Positions 9,441-18,811 of a DNA stretch of 64,000 nt are shown here, in pieces. The stretch spans positions 310,001-374,000 of the forward strand of contig NZ_CP042382.1 of NCBI RefSeq assembly GCF_007954585.1, in the 5' to 3' direction. Within the stretch, counting starts at the first letter, position 1; each line of letters begins with the position of its first letter. This stretch comes from Pistricoccus aurantiacus (GTDB lineage Bacteria > Pseudomonadota > Gammaproteobacteria > Pseudomonadales > Halomonadaceae). The position numbers and the translations under genes were made by a program. The notes under the pieces were generated by a model that saw only the letters and a list, made by a program, of their open reading frames with translations, was not told where the DNA came from and ran no database searches.

Positions 9441-9868
9441 TTAACCAGCCCGCTACGTGCCTGCCTCGCGGGTCGCGATGGGTCCAATGAATGACGCCGC
9501 CTCGGGAGTTCCACTCGTATTCCCCAAAAAATTCCACGCGGTCACCCACTTCCAGCGCCTTGATACGTGGCGCCAGATCGATATTGTGGGCGACCAGGAC
9601 GGTTTGTCCGCTATCGAGTTCCAGGATGAAACGCTGGTGGCGCGACCCCTTGAGATCGTCCGGCAGCACATGAACCACGACACCCTCGCCTTCGACCTGG
9701 AGATCGCTTTGTCGATTGTCATAGGCGTTTTGCAAGGCGCTGGAAGTGGCCGATGAGGACTGCCATGTCAAGGAAAATCCGCTTTCCTGCAGATAGCCGT
9801 AGCCGAGAAATGCCAACAGAAACAATACAGCAAATCTCTTCATGACAAGCTAGCCCCTCAGACGTGAT

Positions 9869-10897
9869 CTAGTCCGCGTTGTGCTGCGGCTTGGCAGACG
9901 CTCCGCGCTCCACTTGTGCCTGCCAGCGCGGCCGGGGAGTCCCGGCTTCCGGCGCCGGCCAGCCTTCTCGCTGAGCGCCACGGTCGCCATCCGTCGTTTC
10001 GGTCTGATCGTGAAACAGCTGAACATTCGTTTCATAAGGCATATCGATACGCGCCTCGTCCAAGGCTTCCTTCATGGCCTTAATGATGGAGGCATGCACC
10101 TGGACCACGTCCGCTCGGCGACTGTGGGTCCACCAGCGAACCCGAATCGTCACCCAGCTGGCGGCGAGATCCCAGGGTAGCGCTTCCGGTGCGGGCTCTT
10201 TTTCCACCCCAGCCACGCCGGCCACCGCCTTGCGTATCACCGCACAGGCCTTATCGATGCCATCGCCGTAGCCGATGCCGATATCATACTGGCTGCGGCG
10301 TTTCTCATGCGCCGTTTTGACCAGGACCGCATTGGTGTATATATCGCTATTGGGTACCACGATGCGCTGACCGTCGTAGGTCTTGATGATGGTCGCGCGG
10401 TTCTCGATGCGTTCGACGGTGCCCTCATGGTCATTGACCCTGATCTGATCGTCGATATTAAAGGGCTGACGCAGCAGAATGAGCAGACCCTCCAGCCAGT
10501 TCTGCAGAATGTCCTTGAAGGCGAAGCCGATTGCCACGGAACTGACTCCCAGCCCGGCAATCAGGTCTCCCGGTTTCAGGGTGGGTATCACGATGGTGGC
10601 GGCGAGCAGAAAACCGATCAGAATCACCACCCATTTCACGAACCCGCCTAGCACCTCACCCAGATTGTCTCGCTGCTTGCGCGTCGATTGCCGCCGAATC
10701 AGATGGCGAGCCAACAATCCCAAGCCATAGAACAAGATCAACAGCACGACCGCCACTATGAGATTGGGCAGCAGCCGGATGGCACCATCGATCCAGCTGT
10801 CGATACGCTCGATGGAAGCGCCAAAATCCATATCCATCTGTTGAGGCGTATCCTGGAGCCCTGCGGTACCTGCCTGGGAGCTCGCTTGCTCTGCCAT
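9869..10897 (-). CDS. MscS-family mechanosensitive channel
   Basis: Small-conductance mechanosensitive channel protecting against hypo-osmotic shock, located in the inner membrane. The 342 residues hold a hydrophobic N-terminal helix (LLPNLIVAVVLLILFYGLGLL), a second TM segment (VKWVVILIGFLLAATIVI) and the pore-lining Gly/Ala helix LGVSSVAIGFAFKDILQNWLEGL. The beta domain (FNIDDQIRV, GTVERIENRATIIKTYDGQRIVVPNS) follows. ATG 10897 is preceded by GGAGACAAA; an in-frame ATG at 10936 lacks such a site. The last 40 residues are a hydrophilic tail. Osmotic valves are expected in a halophile. Confidence 0.9.
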   Translation of the reverse strand: MAEQASSQAGTAGLQDTPQQMDMDFGASIERIDSWIDGAIRLLPNLIVAVVLLILFYGLGLLARHLIRRQSTRKQRDNLGEVLGGFVKWVVILIGFLLAATIVIPTLKPGDLIAGLGVSSVAIGFAFKDILQNWLEGLLILLRQPFNIDDQIRVNDHEGTVERIENRATIIKTYDGQRIVVPNSDIYTNAVLVKTAHEKRRSQYDIGIGYGDGIDKACAVIRKAVAGVAGVEKEPAPEALPWDLAASWVTIRVRWWTHSRRADVVQVHASIIKAMKEALDEARIDMPYETNVQLFHDQTETTDGDRGAQREGWPAPEAGTPRPRWQAQVERGASAKPQHNAD

Positions 10898-11072
10898 TTT
10901 GTCTCCATATCCCCAATCATCTGATGGGGAATCCATGGTTATTCTTATTTGTCCTGAGACCAATCTACCGACGTCGTATCGTTTATCACAACTATTCCTG
11001 ACGGGTATGCTGGTCTATCGTGAAAGCACCGTTCGGGAATGCTTCCCGCAAACCAGGCCACGAGGAACGTGC

Positions 11073-11681
11073 ATGAAATACACCAAACAGATACCCCCCC
11101 TTCGCTCCTGTTCGTTTTCCCAGCACCGCAAGTTCGCTCTCTTTGCCGGAAATTTTCTGAAGCACCCTCGGATGCTGGGCTCGATCATCCCCAGCTCGCC
11201 GTTTCTGGTCAGGCGTCTGCTGAGGCGTATCGACTGGCAACAGGCCAAGGTGCTGGTGGAATACGGACCGGGCATCGGCACCTTTACCCAGCAGATCCTG
11301 CGCCGCATGCGCCCGGACGCCACGCTGATCGTGCTGGAAACCAACCGGGATTTCGTGAACTACATCAAAGAGGTCTATCCGGACCCGAGGCTTGAGGTGG
11401 TGCATGGCTCCGCGGCGGATGTCCAGCGCGTTCTTCGGGAGCGCCATATCGACAAGGTCGATTACGTACTGGCGGGCATTCCTTTCAGCACCCTGCCGGG
11501 CGACACGCGGGAAAACATCCTGCACGCTACCCGACAGGTCATCGTTCCCGGCGGCGCCTTTCTGCTCTACCAGTTTTCCCCCAGTACCCTGCCCCAGCTG
11601 CGAGAAATATTCTCGAAGGTGACCCACGGGTTCGAGCCGATCAATTTTCTACCCGCGCACTTTTACCAGTGCACGCCTTGA
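11073..11681 (+). CDS. Class I SAM-dependent methyltransferase (PmtA-like)
   Basis: A 202-residue protein with the order seen in phospholipid N-methyltransferase and rRNA adenine dimethylase relatives: KHPRMLGSIIPSSPFLVRRLL, then the SAM-binding LVEYGPGIGTFTQQIL, acidic loop VLETN, and DYVLAGIPFSTLP. It is likely cytosolic or membrane-peripheral. ATG 11073 has AGGAACGTGC upstream; the frame stays open a further 58 codons upstream, but that part is not conserved-looking and overlaps the mscS promoter. The substrate cannot be told from sequence. Phosphatidylethanolamine is one possibility. Confidence 0.75.
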   Translation: MKYTKQIPPLRSCSFSQHRKFALFAGNFLKHPRMLGSIIPSSPFLVRRLLRRIDWQQAKVLVEYGPGIGTFTQQILRRMRPDATLIVLETNRDFVNYIKEVYPDPRLEVVHGSAADVQRVLRERHIDKVDYVLAGIPFSTLPGDTRENILHATRQVIVPGGAFLLYQFSPSTLPQLREIFSKVTHGFEPINFLPAHFYQCTP

Positions 11682-11846
11682 TCCTTTTCGGGCCATCTAT
11701 TGGATGGCCGCGATGCCCTATCGATCGTCACGAATCGCAGCCTTGCCGGATGGCGTCAGCATCGGATTCGAGTCGATCTTCTGGAAGGCTCGCATCCGGC
11801 GCAAGATAATGACGATAGCCTTTCGAGAGGCGAAGCGGTGGCTGAA

Positions 11847-12440
11847 TCATAGCCATTTTTGATAGAACGCCAGGCGCTTCTCGGTCTCTTGCGCCAGATC
11901 GATATCCTTCCAGCGAAACCGCGCGCTCACCCCGACCATCGGCTGATAGCCAAAACGTCGCCAGATAGGATCAAGGGACTGATAGCCGGCCGGTCGCAGG
12001 GGATGATTTTCCGGTCGCTCGACGGCGCAAAACACGCTCAGCCGCTTGCCCGACTTGCGGGCGTGAGCTTCGCGCTCGTCGAAGAAGGCACGATACAGCC
12101 CTCGTCCCCGGTATTCCGGCATTAGCACGGATTCCGCGCAGTAGAAGATCGACCCGGTATCATGGCCCGCCTCTTCCAGGGGCTTGCGAAACTCCTCTGT
12201 TTCATCCGCCATCGCCATGCCGGTGGAAGCTCCCACCACGCGATCGCCGTCCAGCGCCAGCACGCATACGGCGGTATCGGACTCGGCATAGGTACGCAGG
12301 TACTCCCGCTCGTAATCGTAGGAGCCGTCATAGAGATAGGGAAAATCGCGAAATACCCGTATGCGCAAAGCCGCGATATCCTCGAGCCATGGTGCTATGT
12401 CACTTCCTTCGACGGCCATCGTGCGCAGTTTATGGGACAA
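11847..12440 (-). CDS. GNAT-family N-acetyltransferase
   Basis: A 197-residue acetyltransferase. The acetyl-CoA loop is SVLMPEYRGRGLYRAFFDERE, preceded by the strand YCAESV. I place the start at TTG 12440 because AAGGAG lies 8 bases upstream and the residues SHKLRTMAVEG continue in frame; the ATG at 12419 lacks a ribosome site. It begins 11 bases after the symporter stop, so the two are probably cotranscribed. The substrate is unknown. Confidence 0.8.
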   Translation of the reverse strand: MSHKLRTMAVEGSDIAPWLEDIAALRIRVFRDFPYLYDGSYDYEREYLRTYAESDTAVCVLALDGDRVVGASTGMAMADETEEFRKPLEEAGHDTGSIFYCAESVLMPEYRGRGLYRAFFDEREAHARKSGKRLSVFCAVERPENHPLRPAGYQSLDPIWRRFGYQPMVGVSARFRWKDIDLAQETEKRLAFYQKWL

Positions 12441-12451
12441 CGCTTGTCTCC

Positions 12452-13705
12452 TTAGCCGCTCTCGGACACCGGAGCCTCGGCTTTCGCTTCGTGCTTGCTC
12501 TCGCCACGGGCGATGATCGCCGTGCCCACCAGATCGCCGGTCACATTGAGCGCCGTGGCGCCCATGCCCACCAGGGCATCGATGGACACCAGCAGGGCGA
12601 CGGTCTCGATGGGCAGCCCCACCTGGGCAAAGACCGTGGCGATCATGACGATGCCGGCGCCGGGCACCCCGGCGGTGCCGATGGAAGTCAGGGTGCCGAT
12701 CAGCACGATCTCGATCATGGTAATCAAGTCCAACTGCATCCCTACCACGTTGGCGGCGAAGACCGCGGAAATCGCGATACGAATCGCCGCGCCGTCCATG
12801 TTGATGGTGGCGCCAAGCGGTAGACTGAAGCCGTAAAGGCTCTGCGGCGTGCCTAGCCGCCGGGCGGCGTCGAGGGTCAGCGGCAGCGTGCCGGAACTGC
12901 TCTGGGTGGCGAAGGCGGTCGCCATCGGCGTGCGTGCTTCGCGAAAGAAGGACCGCAAGCGCACCCCGAACAGGCGCATCAGCACGCAATAGACGATCAG
13001 ATGAACCGCCAAGGCGATATACAGCACCGCCACCATGTTACCCAGGGAAAGAATGGTATTCATTCCCTGTTCGCCGACGGTCTTGGCGACGATGGCGAAC
13101 ACGCCGATGGGCACGTACTGCAGAATTCCCCCCATGACCTTCAAGGTGACCGCGTTGAGACCCTCCACCACGCGATAAAGCGCCTCGCCCAGTTCACCGT
13201 GACTCTCGGAATCACGCAGTTTCAGCAGCGCGACGCCGAATACGATGGCGGTGAAGATGATGCCCAGCAGGTTCAACTCGGCGAAGGCGACGATGATGTT
13301 GTCCGGCACGATATTCAGCAGCACATGGGCGAACCCCGGGTTGTCCGGCACCTCCACCTGGGCATCCTCGCTCAGGGTCAAGCCGCGTCCCGGCTCGAAC
13401 AGGGTGGCAACCACAAGCCCCACGACAATCGCCAAGGCGGAGGTGAGCACATAGTAGCCGAACAGCTTGCGCCCCATCCGCCCCATGCTGGTAAGGTTGG
13501 CCTGGTTGATACCGACCATCAGGGTGAACAGCACGATCGGCACGATCAGAAACCGCAAGAGCCGCAGCAGCAGCTCGCCGAAGGGCGCCAGCCAGTCCGC
13601 GGCGGTTTGCCCGCCCAGCAGCCCGACGATCAACCCCAGCACCAGGGCGATGCTGACCCGCAGGATCAGCGAAGCGTTCAAGTAGCCGTTCCATATGGCC
13701 TTCAT
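12452..13705 (-). CDS. Dicarboxylate/amino acid:cation symporter (DAACS family)
   Basis: Inner-membrane symporter of the GltP/DctA/SstT fold taking up dicarboxylates or acidic/neutral amino acids with Na+ or H+. The 417 residues carry multiple membrane segments and the re-entrant motifs ATQSSSGTLPLTLDAA (hairpin 1) and PLGATINMDGAAI (TM7), followed by GTAGVPGAGIVM (hairpin 2). The start has GAGGAG upstream. A GNAT gene follows closely. Substrate specificity is not resolved. Confidence 0.92.
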   Translation of the reverse strand: MKAIWNGYLNASLILRVSIALVLGLIVGLLGGQTAADWLAPFGELLLRLLRFLIVPIVLFTLMVGINQANLTSMGRMGRKLFGYYVLTSALAIVVGLVVATLFEPGRGLTLSEDAQVEVPDNPGFAHVLLNIVPDNIIVAFAELNLLGIIFTAIVFGVALLKLRDSESHGELGEALYRVVEGLNAVTLKVMGGILQYVPIGVFAIVAKTVGEQGMNTILSLGNMVAVLYIALAVHLIVYCVLMRLFGVRLRSFFREARTPMATAFATQSSSGTLPLTLDAARRLGTPQSLYGFSLPLGATINMDGAAIRIAISAVFAANVVGMQLDLITMIEIVLIGTLTSIGTAGVPGAGIVMIATVFAQVGLPIETVALLVSIDALVGMGATALNVTGDLVGTAIIARGESKHEAKAEAPVSESG

Positions 13706-13882
13706 GACAGGCTCCTCGCTCGGGCGCTGGCGAGGTGATTGGACACTGATGTCATAAGGTAGCTTCCTCGTCCGTGATGGCGCCGATTGTGCGGGATATC
13801 CGGTGAGGGGTAAATGTCACTGACCGTCACCGATAGATCAAATCGCTCTAGCACAACGGCTATCGGAGCATGACATCCGCCT

Positions 13883-14242
13883 TCAATCCTTGGCGCAGCC
13901 ATCCTCTTTCAAGGGGTCGTGTCCCCAGTTCATCAAGGAATAGCGCCAGGCACTGCTCTCGATATCCGATGATGGGCCGCCTTGTGAACAATGCCGCTTT
14001 ACGTAGGCGACAACCTGTGCCATATGCTCCCAATCGGTCTCTTCCAGATCCGCCTTGTTCGTTCGCTTGATCTCAACAATACGCTTTCCGGACTGATGGC
14101 CGGTAGACTCCCCGCCGTTTGACGAGTCTCCCACCGACTTGCTCTCTTCCGTTTCGAGCCAGCGCTCGAGTTCTGCGGGAGCCATGTTGACCAACTGCTG
14201 CCATTCACGCCAGATTTCTTCATGGGATTTCGAAGATGACAT
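13883..14242 (-). CDS. DUF3140 family protein
   Basis: A 119-residue hydrophilic protein matching the DUF3140 pattern: NMAPAELERWLETEESKSVG, SGKRIVEIKRTNKADL, HMAQVVAYVKRHC and the end motif WRYSLMNWGHDPLK. GAGGTAGCG precedes the ATG. No catalytic motif is evident and the family function is unknown. It is a single gene between the symporter and a GH114-like lipoprotein. Confidence 0.85.
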   Translation of the reverse strand: MSSSKSHEEIWREWQQLVNMAPAELERWLETEESKSVGDSSNGGESTGHQSGKRIVEIKRTNKADLEETDWEHMAQVVAYVKRHCSQGGPSSDIESSAWRYSLMNWGHDPLKEDGCAKD

Positions 14243-14293
14243 CGCTACCTCGATAATTCCGGCTGACCAGAATCCTGAGCCGACGCGCGGGAA

Positions 14294-15124
14294 TCACTGG
14301 TTGAAATGCACGTATTTCTCTGCTTTCGCATCCTCGCAAATAAAGGATAGGTTACCGCTGTAGATTTCCTTGTACTGCCGATAGGCTTTCGCGCAGTTCT
14401 CTTCGTTATAGTGGTTGATGATGACTAGCTTGCCCGCATCCAGAAAATCCTGGGCACCGGATTGCTCCCACCAGTTCCTTTCATCGGGATAAGATTCGTA
14501 GATCACGCCATCGAAATTCGTCGCCCCTTCCACGGTGTTCTTGGCCATGCACTTCATGCCTTTACTGTGTACATGGTCGCAGAGCGTCCGATAATAATTG
14601 ATCCCTTCGGCTCTTGTGACTTGAAAATCGTAGGCTTCCCTTTCCTTGTCGTCGTAAAACCAATCCATGTTATCGAATTCGACCCAGTCGAAGCCCCAGC
14701 CGGCTATCTTGTCGATGCGAGCCTTCATGATATTCAACAGCTTTTCGTCGGTTCTATTGACGAAATATTCCTCTGACCAGGCCTCCCAGGGTTCGCTGAC
14801 CAGAAAAGGCCGCATGGCTGAAAAATCGTCTCTATAGGTTTCTCCCGTGCCGATACTGATATAGGCACCGACTTCGTTGCCCTGCTGCTTGATGGCGTCC
14901 ACGTGTGCCGCATTGTCACCATCAAACGGATCCAGCAGCACATAGGCATTTCGAGCGTTATCGAGAATCCCCGGTATTTGATCCGCCTCGTAGTTCTGCT
15001 GGTACGCCTGGTTGTAGACAGGCATCGCTCGGTAGTCGGAATCATCGCAAGACATCAGCAAAACCGGCAGCGAGGCAAGAAGGGGAATCAAGACAGCAGG
15101 TCTTGACGTTATCGTATCCAACAC
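14294..15124 (-). CDS. Endo-alpha-1,4-polygalactosaminidase-like (GH114) lipoprotein
   Basis: 276 residues with a lipoprotein signal (LPVLLMSC) and a TIM-barrel of the GH114/TM1410 type. Characteristic segments are YVLLDPFDGDN, GAYISIGTGE, the acidic pair in FDWVEFDNMDWF (likely catalytic Asp/Glu region) and KGMKCMAKNTVE. It would act on a galactosamine-containing exopolysaccharide at the cell envelope. The start is GTG with AAGGATAGCGC upstream, and it lies 3 bases after the YcaO stop, so the two are probably translationally coupled. Substrate is inferred from the family only. Confidence 0.75.
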   Translation of the reverse strand: MLDTITSRPAVLIPLLASLPVLLMSCDDSDYRAMPVYNQAYQQNYEADQIPGILDNARNAYVLLDPFDGDNAAHVDAIKQQGNEVGAYISIGTGETYRDDFSAMRPFLVSEPWEAWSEEYFVNRTDEKLLNIMKARIDKIAGWGFDWVEFDNMDWFYDDKEREAYDFQVTRAEGINYYRTLCDHVHSKGMKCMAKNTVEGATNFDGVIYESYPDERNWWEQSGAQDFLDAGKLVIINHYNEENCAKAYRQYKEIYSGNLSFICEDAKAEKYVHFNQ

Positions 15125-15127
15125 GCG

Positions 15128-17338
15128 CTATCCTTCACTCAAGGCCGCACGATGGGCGTGCAGCTTCCTGTAGCTTTCGATCAGCCGCTGGTGCCGATCA
15201 AGACCCTCCAGCCGCATATTGGTCGGGCTCAGACCGTGAAAGCGTACATCGCCGTTGACCGAACCGACCACGGCGTTCATGGTTTCCTCGCCGAACATGC
15301 GCTTGAAGTTGTAAAGGTAGTCATCCAGTTCGAGCTCGTCATCCAGGGCGATTTCCAGCACCGCGCACACCGCCTGATAGAAGAGCCCGCGCTCGACGGT
15401 GTTGTTGTTGTACTGCAGAAACATCTGCGCCCGATCCAGTGCCTCCTCCTGCTGGCCGAGGGCCAGGTTGATCAGCAGCTTGAGTTCGAGGATGGTCAGC
15501 TGCCCCCAGACCGTATTCTCGTCGAACTCGATGCCGATCAGGTTGAAGATATCCTCGTGATCATCGATCTGGCTCTCTTCCAGGCGTTCCAGCAGATCCG
15601 CCAGCCGATCGTCGCTCAACTCGTGCAGATTGAGAATGTCCTCGCGGAACAGCAGCGCCTTGTTGGTGTTGTCCCAGATCAGGTCCTCCACCGGGTAGAC
15701 CTCGGAATAACCCGGCACCAGGATGCGGCAGACCGGCGCGCCCAGGTCCTCGTGCACCATCATGTAACTCTCGAGGCCCAGTTCTTCAAGAATGCGGAAC
15801 AGGCCCGCGGCCTCCTGCCCGGTACTGCTGGAACCGCTGCCGGAAAAATCCCACTCGACGAACTCAACGTCCGCTTTCGAGCTGAAGAAGCGCCAGGACA
15901 CTACGCCGGAGGAGTCGATGAAGTGTTCCACGTAGTTGTTCGGCTCGGCCACCGCCAGGGAGTTGAAGGTCGGCGGCAGGAAGTCGTTCAGCCCCTCGAA
16001 GCTGCGGCCCTGCATCAGCTCGGTCAGGCTGCGCTCCAGGGCCACGTGGAAGCTCGGATGGGCGCCGAAGCAGGCGAAGACGCCGCCGGTCTTGGGATTC
16101 ATCAGGGTGACGCACATCACCGGGAATTGGCCGCCCAGGGAGGCATCCTTGACCAGGATCGGGAAGCCCTGGGCCTCCAGCGCTTCGATGCCCTCGAGAA
16201 TGGCCGGGTGCTTTCTGAGCACCGCTAGCGGCACGTCCGGCAGGGCGATTTCCTCTTCGATGATCCGGCGCTTCACCGCCCGCTCGAAGATTTCCGACAG
16301 GCACTGCACCTGGGCTTCCTGCAGGGTGTTGCCGGCGCTCATACCGTTGCTGAGGTAGAGGTTCTCGATCAGATTGGAGGGAAAATAGACCGTCTCGCCG
16401 TCGGACCGGCGCACAAACGGCAAGGCGACGACGCCGCGCTCCGTCCTGCCGGAGTTGGTGTCGAACAGGTGGGAGCCGCGCAGCTCGCCGTCCGGATCGT
16501 AGATTTTCCGGGTGTAGTCATCCAGGATGCCCGCCGGCAGGGCGTCATTCGGTCCCGGCTGGAACCACTCCTCGCAGGGGTAATGGACGAACCGGCTGCC
16601 CGCGATCTCCTCGCCGAAGAACTGGTCGTTGTAGAAGAAGTTGCAGCTCAGGCGCTCGATGAACTCCCCCAGCGCCGAGCACAGGGCGCTCTCCTTGGTG
16701 GCGCCCTTGCCGTTGGTGAAGCACATCGGCGAGGCCGCGTCGCGAACGTGCAGGGACCAGACGTGGGGCACGATATTGCGCCAGGAGGCGATCTCGATCT
16801 TCATGCCGAGATCCGCGAGCATCTTCGTCATGTTGGCGATGGTCTGCTCCAGCGGCAGATCCTTGCCCTCGATCCAGGTACCGTTCTCGCCGGTCGCATC
16901 GCCAGTCGGCTTGCCCAGCAGCAGGGCCTGGGCGTCCTCGTCGATGTTCTCCACCACCTCGATCTGGAACTCCGGCCCGGTCTGCACCACCTTCTTGACC
17001 GTGCAGCGGTCGATGGAGCGCAGAATGCCTTCCCGGTCCCTGGCGGACAGATCCTCCGGCAGCTCTACCTGAATCTTGAAGATCTGCTGGTAGCGATTCT
17101 CCGGGTCGACGATGTTGTTCTGGGACAGGCGGATGTTCTCCGTGGGAATATCCCGGGCGTTGCAGTACACCTTGACGAAATACGCCGCGCACATGGCCGA
17201 CGACGCCAGAAAGTAGTCGAAGGGGCCAGGCGCCGAGCCGTCACCCTTGTAGCGAATGGGCTGGTCGGCGATAACGGTGAAATCGTCGAACTTCGCCTCC
17301 AGCCGGAGGTTGTCGAGATAGTTGACCTTGATTTCCAT
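15128..17338 (-). CDS. ycaO: OsmC-YcaO fusion protein
   Basis: A 736-residue protein with two domains. Residues about 1-140 are OsmC-like (FDYFLASSAMCAAYFVKVYC, with two conserved Cys in the fold). Residues about 180-560 are YcaO (GKGATKESALCSALGEFIERLS, NGMSAGNTLQEAQVQCLSEIFERAVKR), the ATP-dependent cyclodehydratase fold. A helical C-terminal extension follows. E. coli YcaO lacks the OsmC part and has been linked to ribosomal protein S12 methylthiolation. I chose ATG 17338 (MEIKVNYLDNL) although its ribosome site is weak; an upstream frame adds 17 residues. Confidence 0.88.
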   Translation of the reverse strand: MEIKVNYLDNLRLEAKFDDFTVIADQPIRYKGDGSAPGPFDYFLASSAMCAAYFVKVYCNARDIPTENIRLSQNNIVDPENRYQQIFKIQVELPEDLSARDREGILRSIDRCTVKKVVQTGPEFQIEVVENIDEDAQALLLGKPTGDATGENGTWIEGKDLPLEQTIANMTKMLADLGMKIEIASWRNIVPHVWSLHVRDAASPMCFTNGKGATKESALCSALGEFIERLSCNFFYNDQFFGEEIAGSRFVHYPCEEWFQPGPNDALPAGILDDYTRKIYDPDGELRGSHLFDTNSGRTERGVVALPFVRRSDGETVYFPSNLIENLYLSNGMSAGNTLQEAQVQCLSEIFERAVKRRIIEEEIALPDVPLAVLRKHPAILEGIEALEAQGFPILVKDASLGGQFPVMCVTLMNPKTGGVFACFGAHPSFHVALERSLTELMQGRSFEGLNDFLPPTFNSLAVAEPNNYVEHFIDSSGVVSWRFFSSKADVEFVEWDFSGSGSSSTGQEAAGLFRILEELGLESYMMVHEDLGAPVCRILVPGYSEVYPVEDLIWDNTNKALLFREDILNLHELSDDRLADLLERLEESQIDDHEDIFNLIGIEFDENTVWGQLTILELKLLINLALGQQEEALDRAQMFLQYNNNTVERGLFYQAVCAVLEIALDDELELDDYLYNFKRMFGEETMNAVVGSVNGDVRFHGLSPTNMRLEGLDRHQRLIESYRKLHAHRAALSEG

Positions 17339-17506
17339 GGACAGGCACCGGATTCGTGTATTCAGGGGCTGTAGCGCGTAGCCAGACATTATCCCGCTTT
17401 TGCGGTGCTTCGTCTTGGGCGGGGTCAGAAAACATCAGGCTCGAGCAGCAGCGCGAATGATCCGACCGCAAGTCGAGGCTGCTATCGACTGGTTCGACAC
17501 GCAAAA

Positions 17507-17526
17507 TACTGTATAATTGAACAGTA
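17507..17526 (+). promoter_or_regulatory. LexA (SOS) box overlapping a -10 element and start codon
   Basis: The 20 bases read TACTGT-N8-ACAGTA, giving the CTG-N10-CAG core of gammaproteobacterial LexA sites with symmetrical outer bases. TATAAT at 17512-17517 lies inside it and would place transcription start at about 17524-17526. The ATG of the radical SAM gene begins at 17526 and has no ribosome site. This suggests a leaderless, SOS-controlled transcript. Confidence 0.8.
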
Positions 17527-18794
17527 TGGAACTGATCGATAAGCTCGCCATCCTGGCTGACGCCGCCAAGTACGACGCCTCCTGCGCGTCGAGCGGCTCC
17601 CAGGCCAAGAACTCGACGAAGGGTCGCGGTGTCGGCTCCACCGACGGCGTGGGCATCTGTCACTCCTACGCCCCGGACGGCCGCTGCATTTCGCTTCTGA
17701 AGATTCTGTTCACGAATTTCTGCATCTACGAGTGCAGCTACTGCGTCAATCGCAACTCCTCCAACGTGCGCCGAGCGCGGTTTACCGTGGACGAGGTCGT
17801 GAACCTGACCCTGGATTTCTACAAGCGCAACTACATCGAAGGGTTGTTCCTGAGCTCCGGCATCATCCGCAACCCGGACTACACCATGGAACAGCTGGTG
17901 GCGGTGGCGCGCAAGCTGCGCGAAGAACACGACTTTCGTGGCTACATTCACCTCAAGACGATTCCCGAGGCGGACGGTGACCTGCTGGCGGCGGCAGGCC
18001 GCTATGCGGACCGGCTCAGTATCAATATCGAACTGCCCACCCAGCAGGCACTGGCAGACTTGGCACCGGAAAAGGATCAGCGCACCATCAAGCTGTCCAT
18101 GGCGCGTATTCGGTCGCGTCGTGAAGAAGCCGTCGCGGACCAGGACGCCTACCGCCGGCAACCGCGTCGTTCCGGCACCGGCAAGCCGCCGGTTTTCGCC
18201 CCCGCCGGCCAGTCCACCCAGATCATCGTCGGCGCGGAGCCCTCCACGGACGCCCACATTCTGCAAACCTCATCAGCACTGTACGCCGGATACGCGCTGC
18301 GCCGCGTCTATTATTCCGCCTTCAGCCCCATCCCGGATGCGTCCACGCGGCTGCCGGTACAGCAACCGCCGCTGCTGCGGGAGCATCGGCTGTATCAAGC
18401 CGACTGGCTGATGCGTTTCTATGGCTACGCGGCGGATGAAATCACCCAGTCGCCGGACCCGGGGACGACACCCGGCATGCTCTCCCTGGAGGTCGATCCC
18501 AAGCTCGGCTGGGCGCTGGCCAATCGCGGCTACTTTCCGGTGGACATAAATCGCGACTCCCGGACGCGGCTGCTGCGGATTCCCGGTCTCGGGGTCAGAA
18601 GCGTGGATCGCATACTGCAGATTCGAAGATTCCAGAAGGTTCGATTGGAAGACCTTATCGCCATGCGCGCCGGCGTGAAGAAGGCAATGCCCTTCATAGT
18701 CTGCGCCAATCATCATCCTTCCCTCGTTGAACTTGACAGCGACCGGCTTCGGGCACGCTATGCCCCACCCGCCCGGCAGCTCTCGCTGCTGTAA
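17526..18794 (+). CDS. Putative DNA modification/repair radical SAM protein
   Basis: A 422-residue radical SAM protein of the type genomically linked to uracil-DNA glycosylase-like proteins (rSAM_link_UDG). The iron-sulfur motif is CIYECSYC (Cys66, 70, 73). The N-terminus MELIDKLAILADAAKYDASC is typical of the family and supports ATG 17526. The C-terminal part contains a helix-hairpin-helix-like segment (RIPGLGVRSVDRILQIRRFQKVRLEDL), fitting DNA binding. It is followed after 17 bases by the UdgX-type gene. The chemistry is unknown; a repair role is inferred from context and the LexA box. Confidence 0.88.
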   Translation: MELIDKLAILADAAKYDASCASSGSQAKNSTKGRGVGSTDGVGICHSYAPDGRCISLLKILFTNFCIYECSYCVNRNSSNVRRARFTVDEVVNLTLDFYKRNYIEGLFLSSGIIRNPDYTMEQLVAVARKLREEHDFRGYIHLKTIPEADGDLLAAAGRYADRLSINIELPTQQALADLAPEKDQRTIKLSMARIRSRREEAVADQDAYRRQPRRSGTGKPPVFAPAGQSTQIIVGAEPSTDAHILQTSSALYAGYALRRVYYSAFSPIPDASTRLPVQQPPLLREHRLYQADWLMRFYGYAADEITQSPDPGTTPGMLSLEVDPKLGWALANRGYFPVDINRDSRTRLLRIPGLGVRSVDRILQIRRFQKVRLEDLIAMRAGVKKAMPFIVCANHHPSLVELDSDRLRARYAPPARQLSLL

Positions 18795-18811
18795 CCCGGG
18801 ACCACGCCGCC

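Larger units (their letters stand above)
7838..9843 (-). pseudogene. DUF3465 gene interrupted by an IS1380-family element
   Basis: The 5' part (9445-9843) encodes an N-terminal membrane anchor or signal peptide (MKRFAVLFLLAFLGYGYLQ) and the DUF3465 core (VVVHVLPDD, SRGGVIHWTHRDPRGRHVAGWL). The 3' part (7838-7867) encodes RHAGKTYQ and a stop. Joining them across one TTAA restores GWLRHAGKTYQ-stop and a 142-residue protein of normal size. As it stands, the frame runs into the IS and would give a 189-residue chimera with an unrelated basic tail. The tail may or may not abolish function, since only about 9 native residues are lost. Confidence 0.85.

Noticed and set aside
10899-11072. N-terminal extension of the methyltransferase by 58 codons
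   Set aside because: The extension is not family-like and overlaps the divergent mscS start; the ATG at 11073 has a ribosome site.
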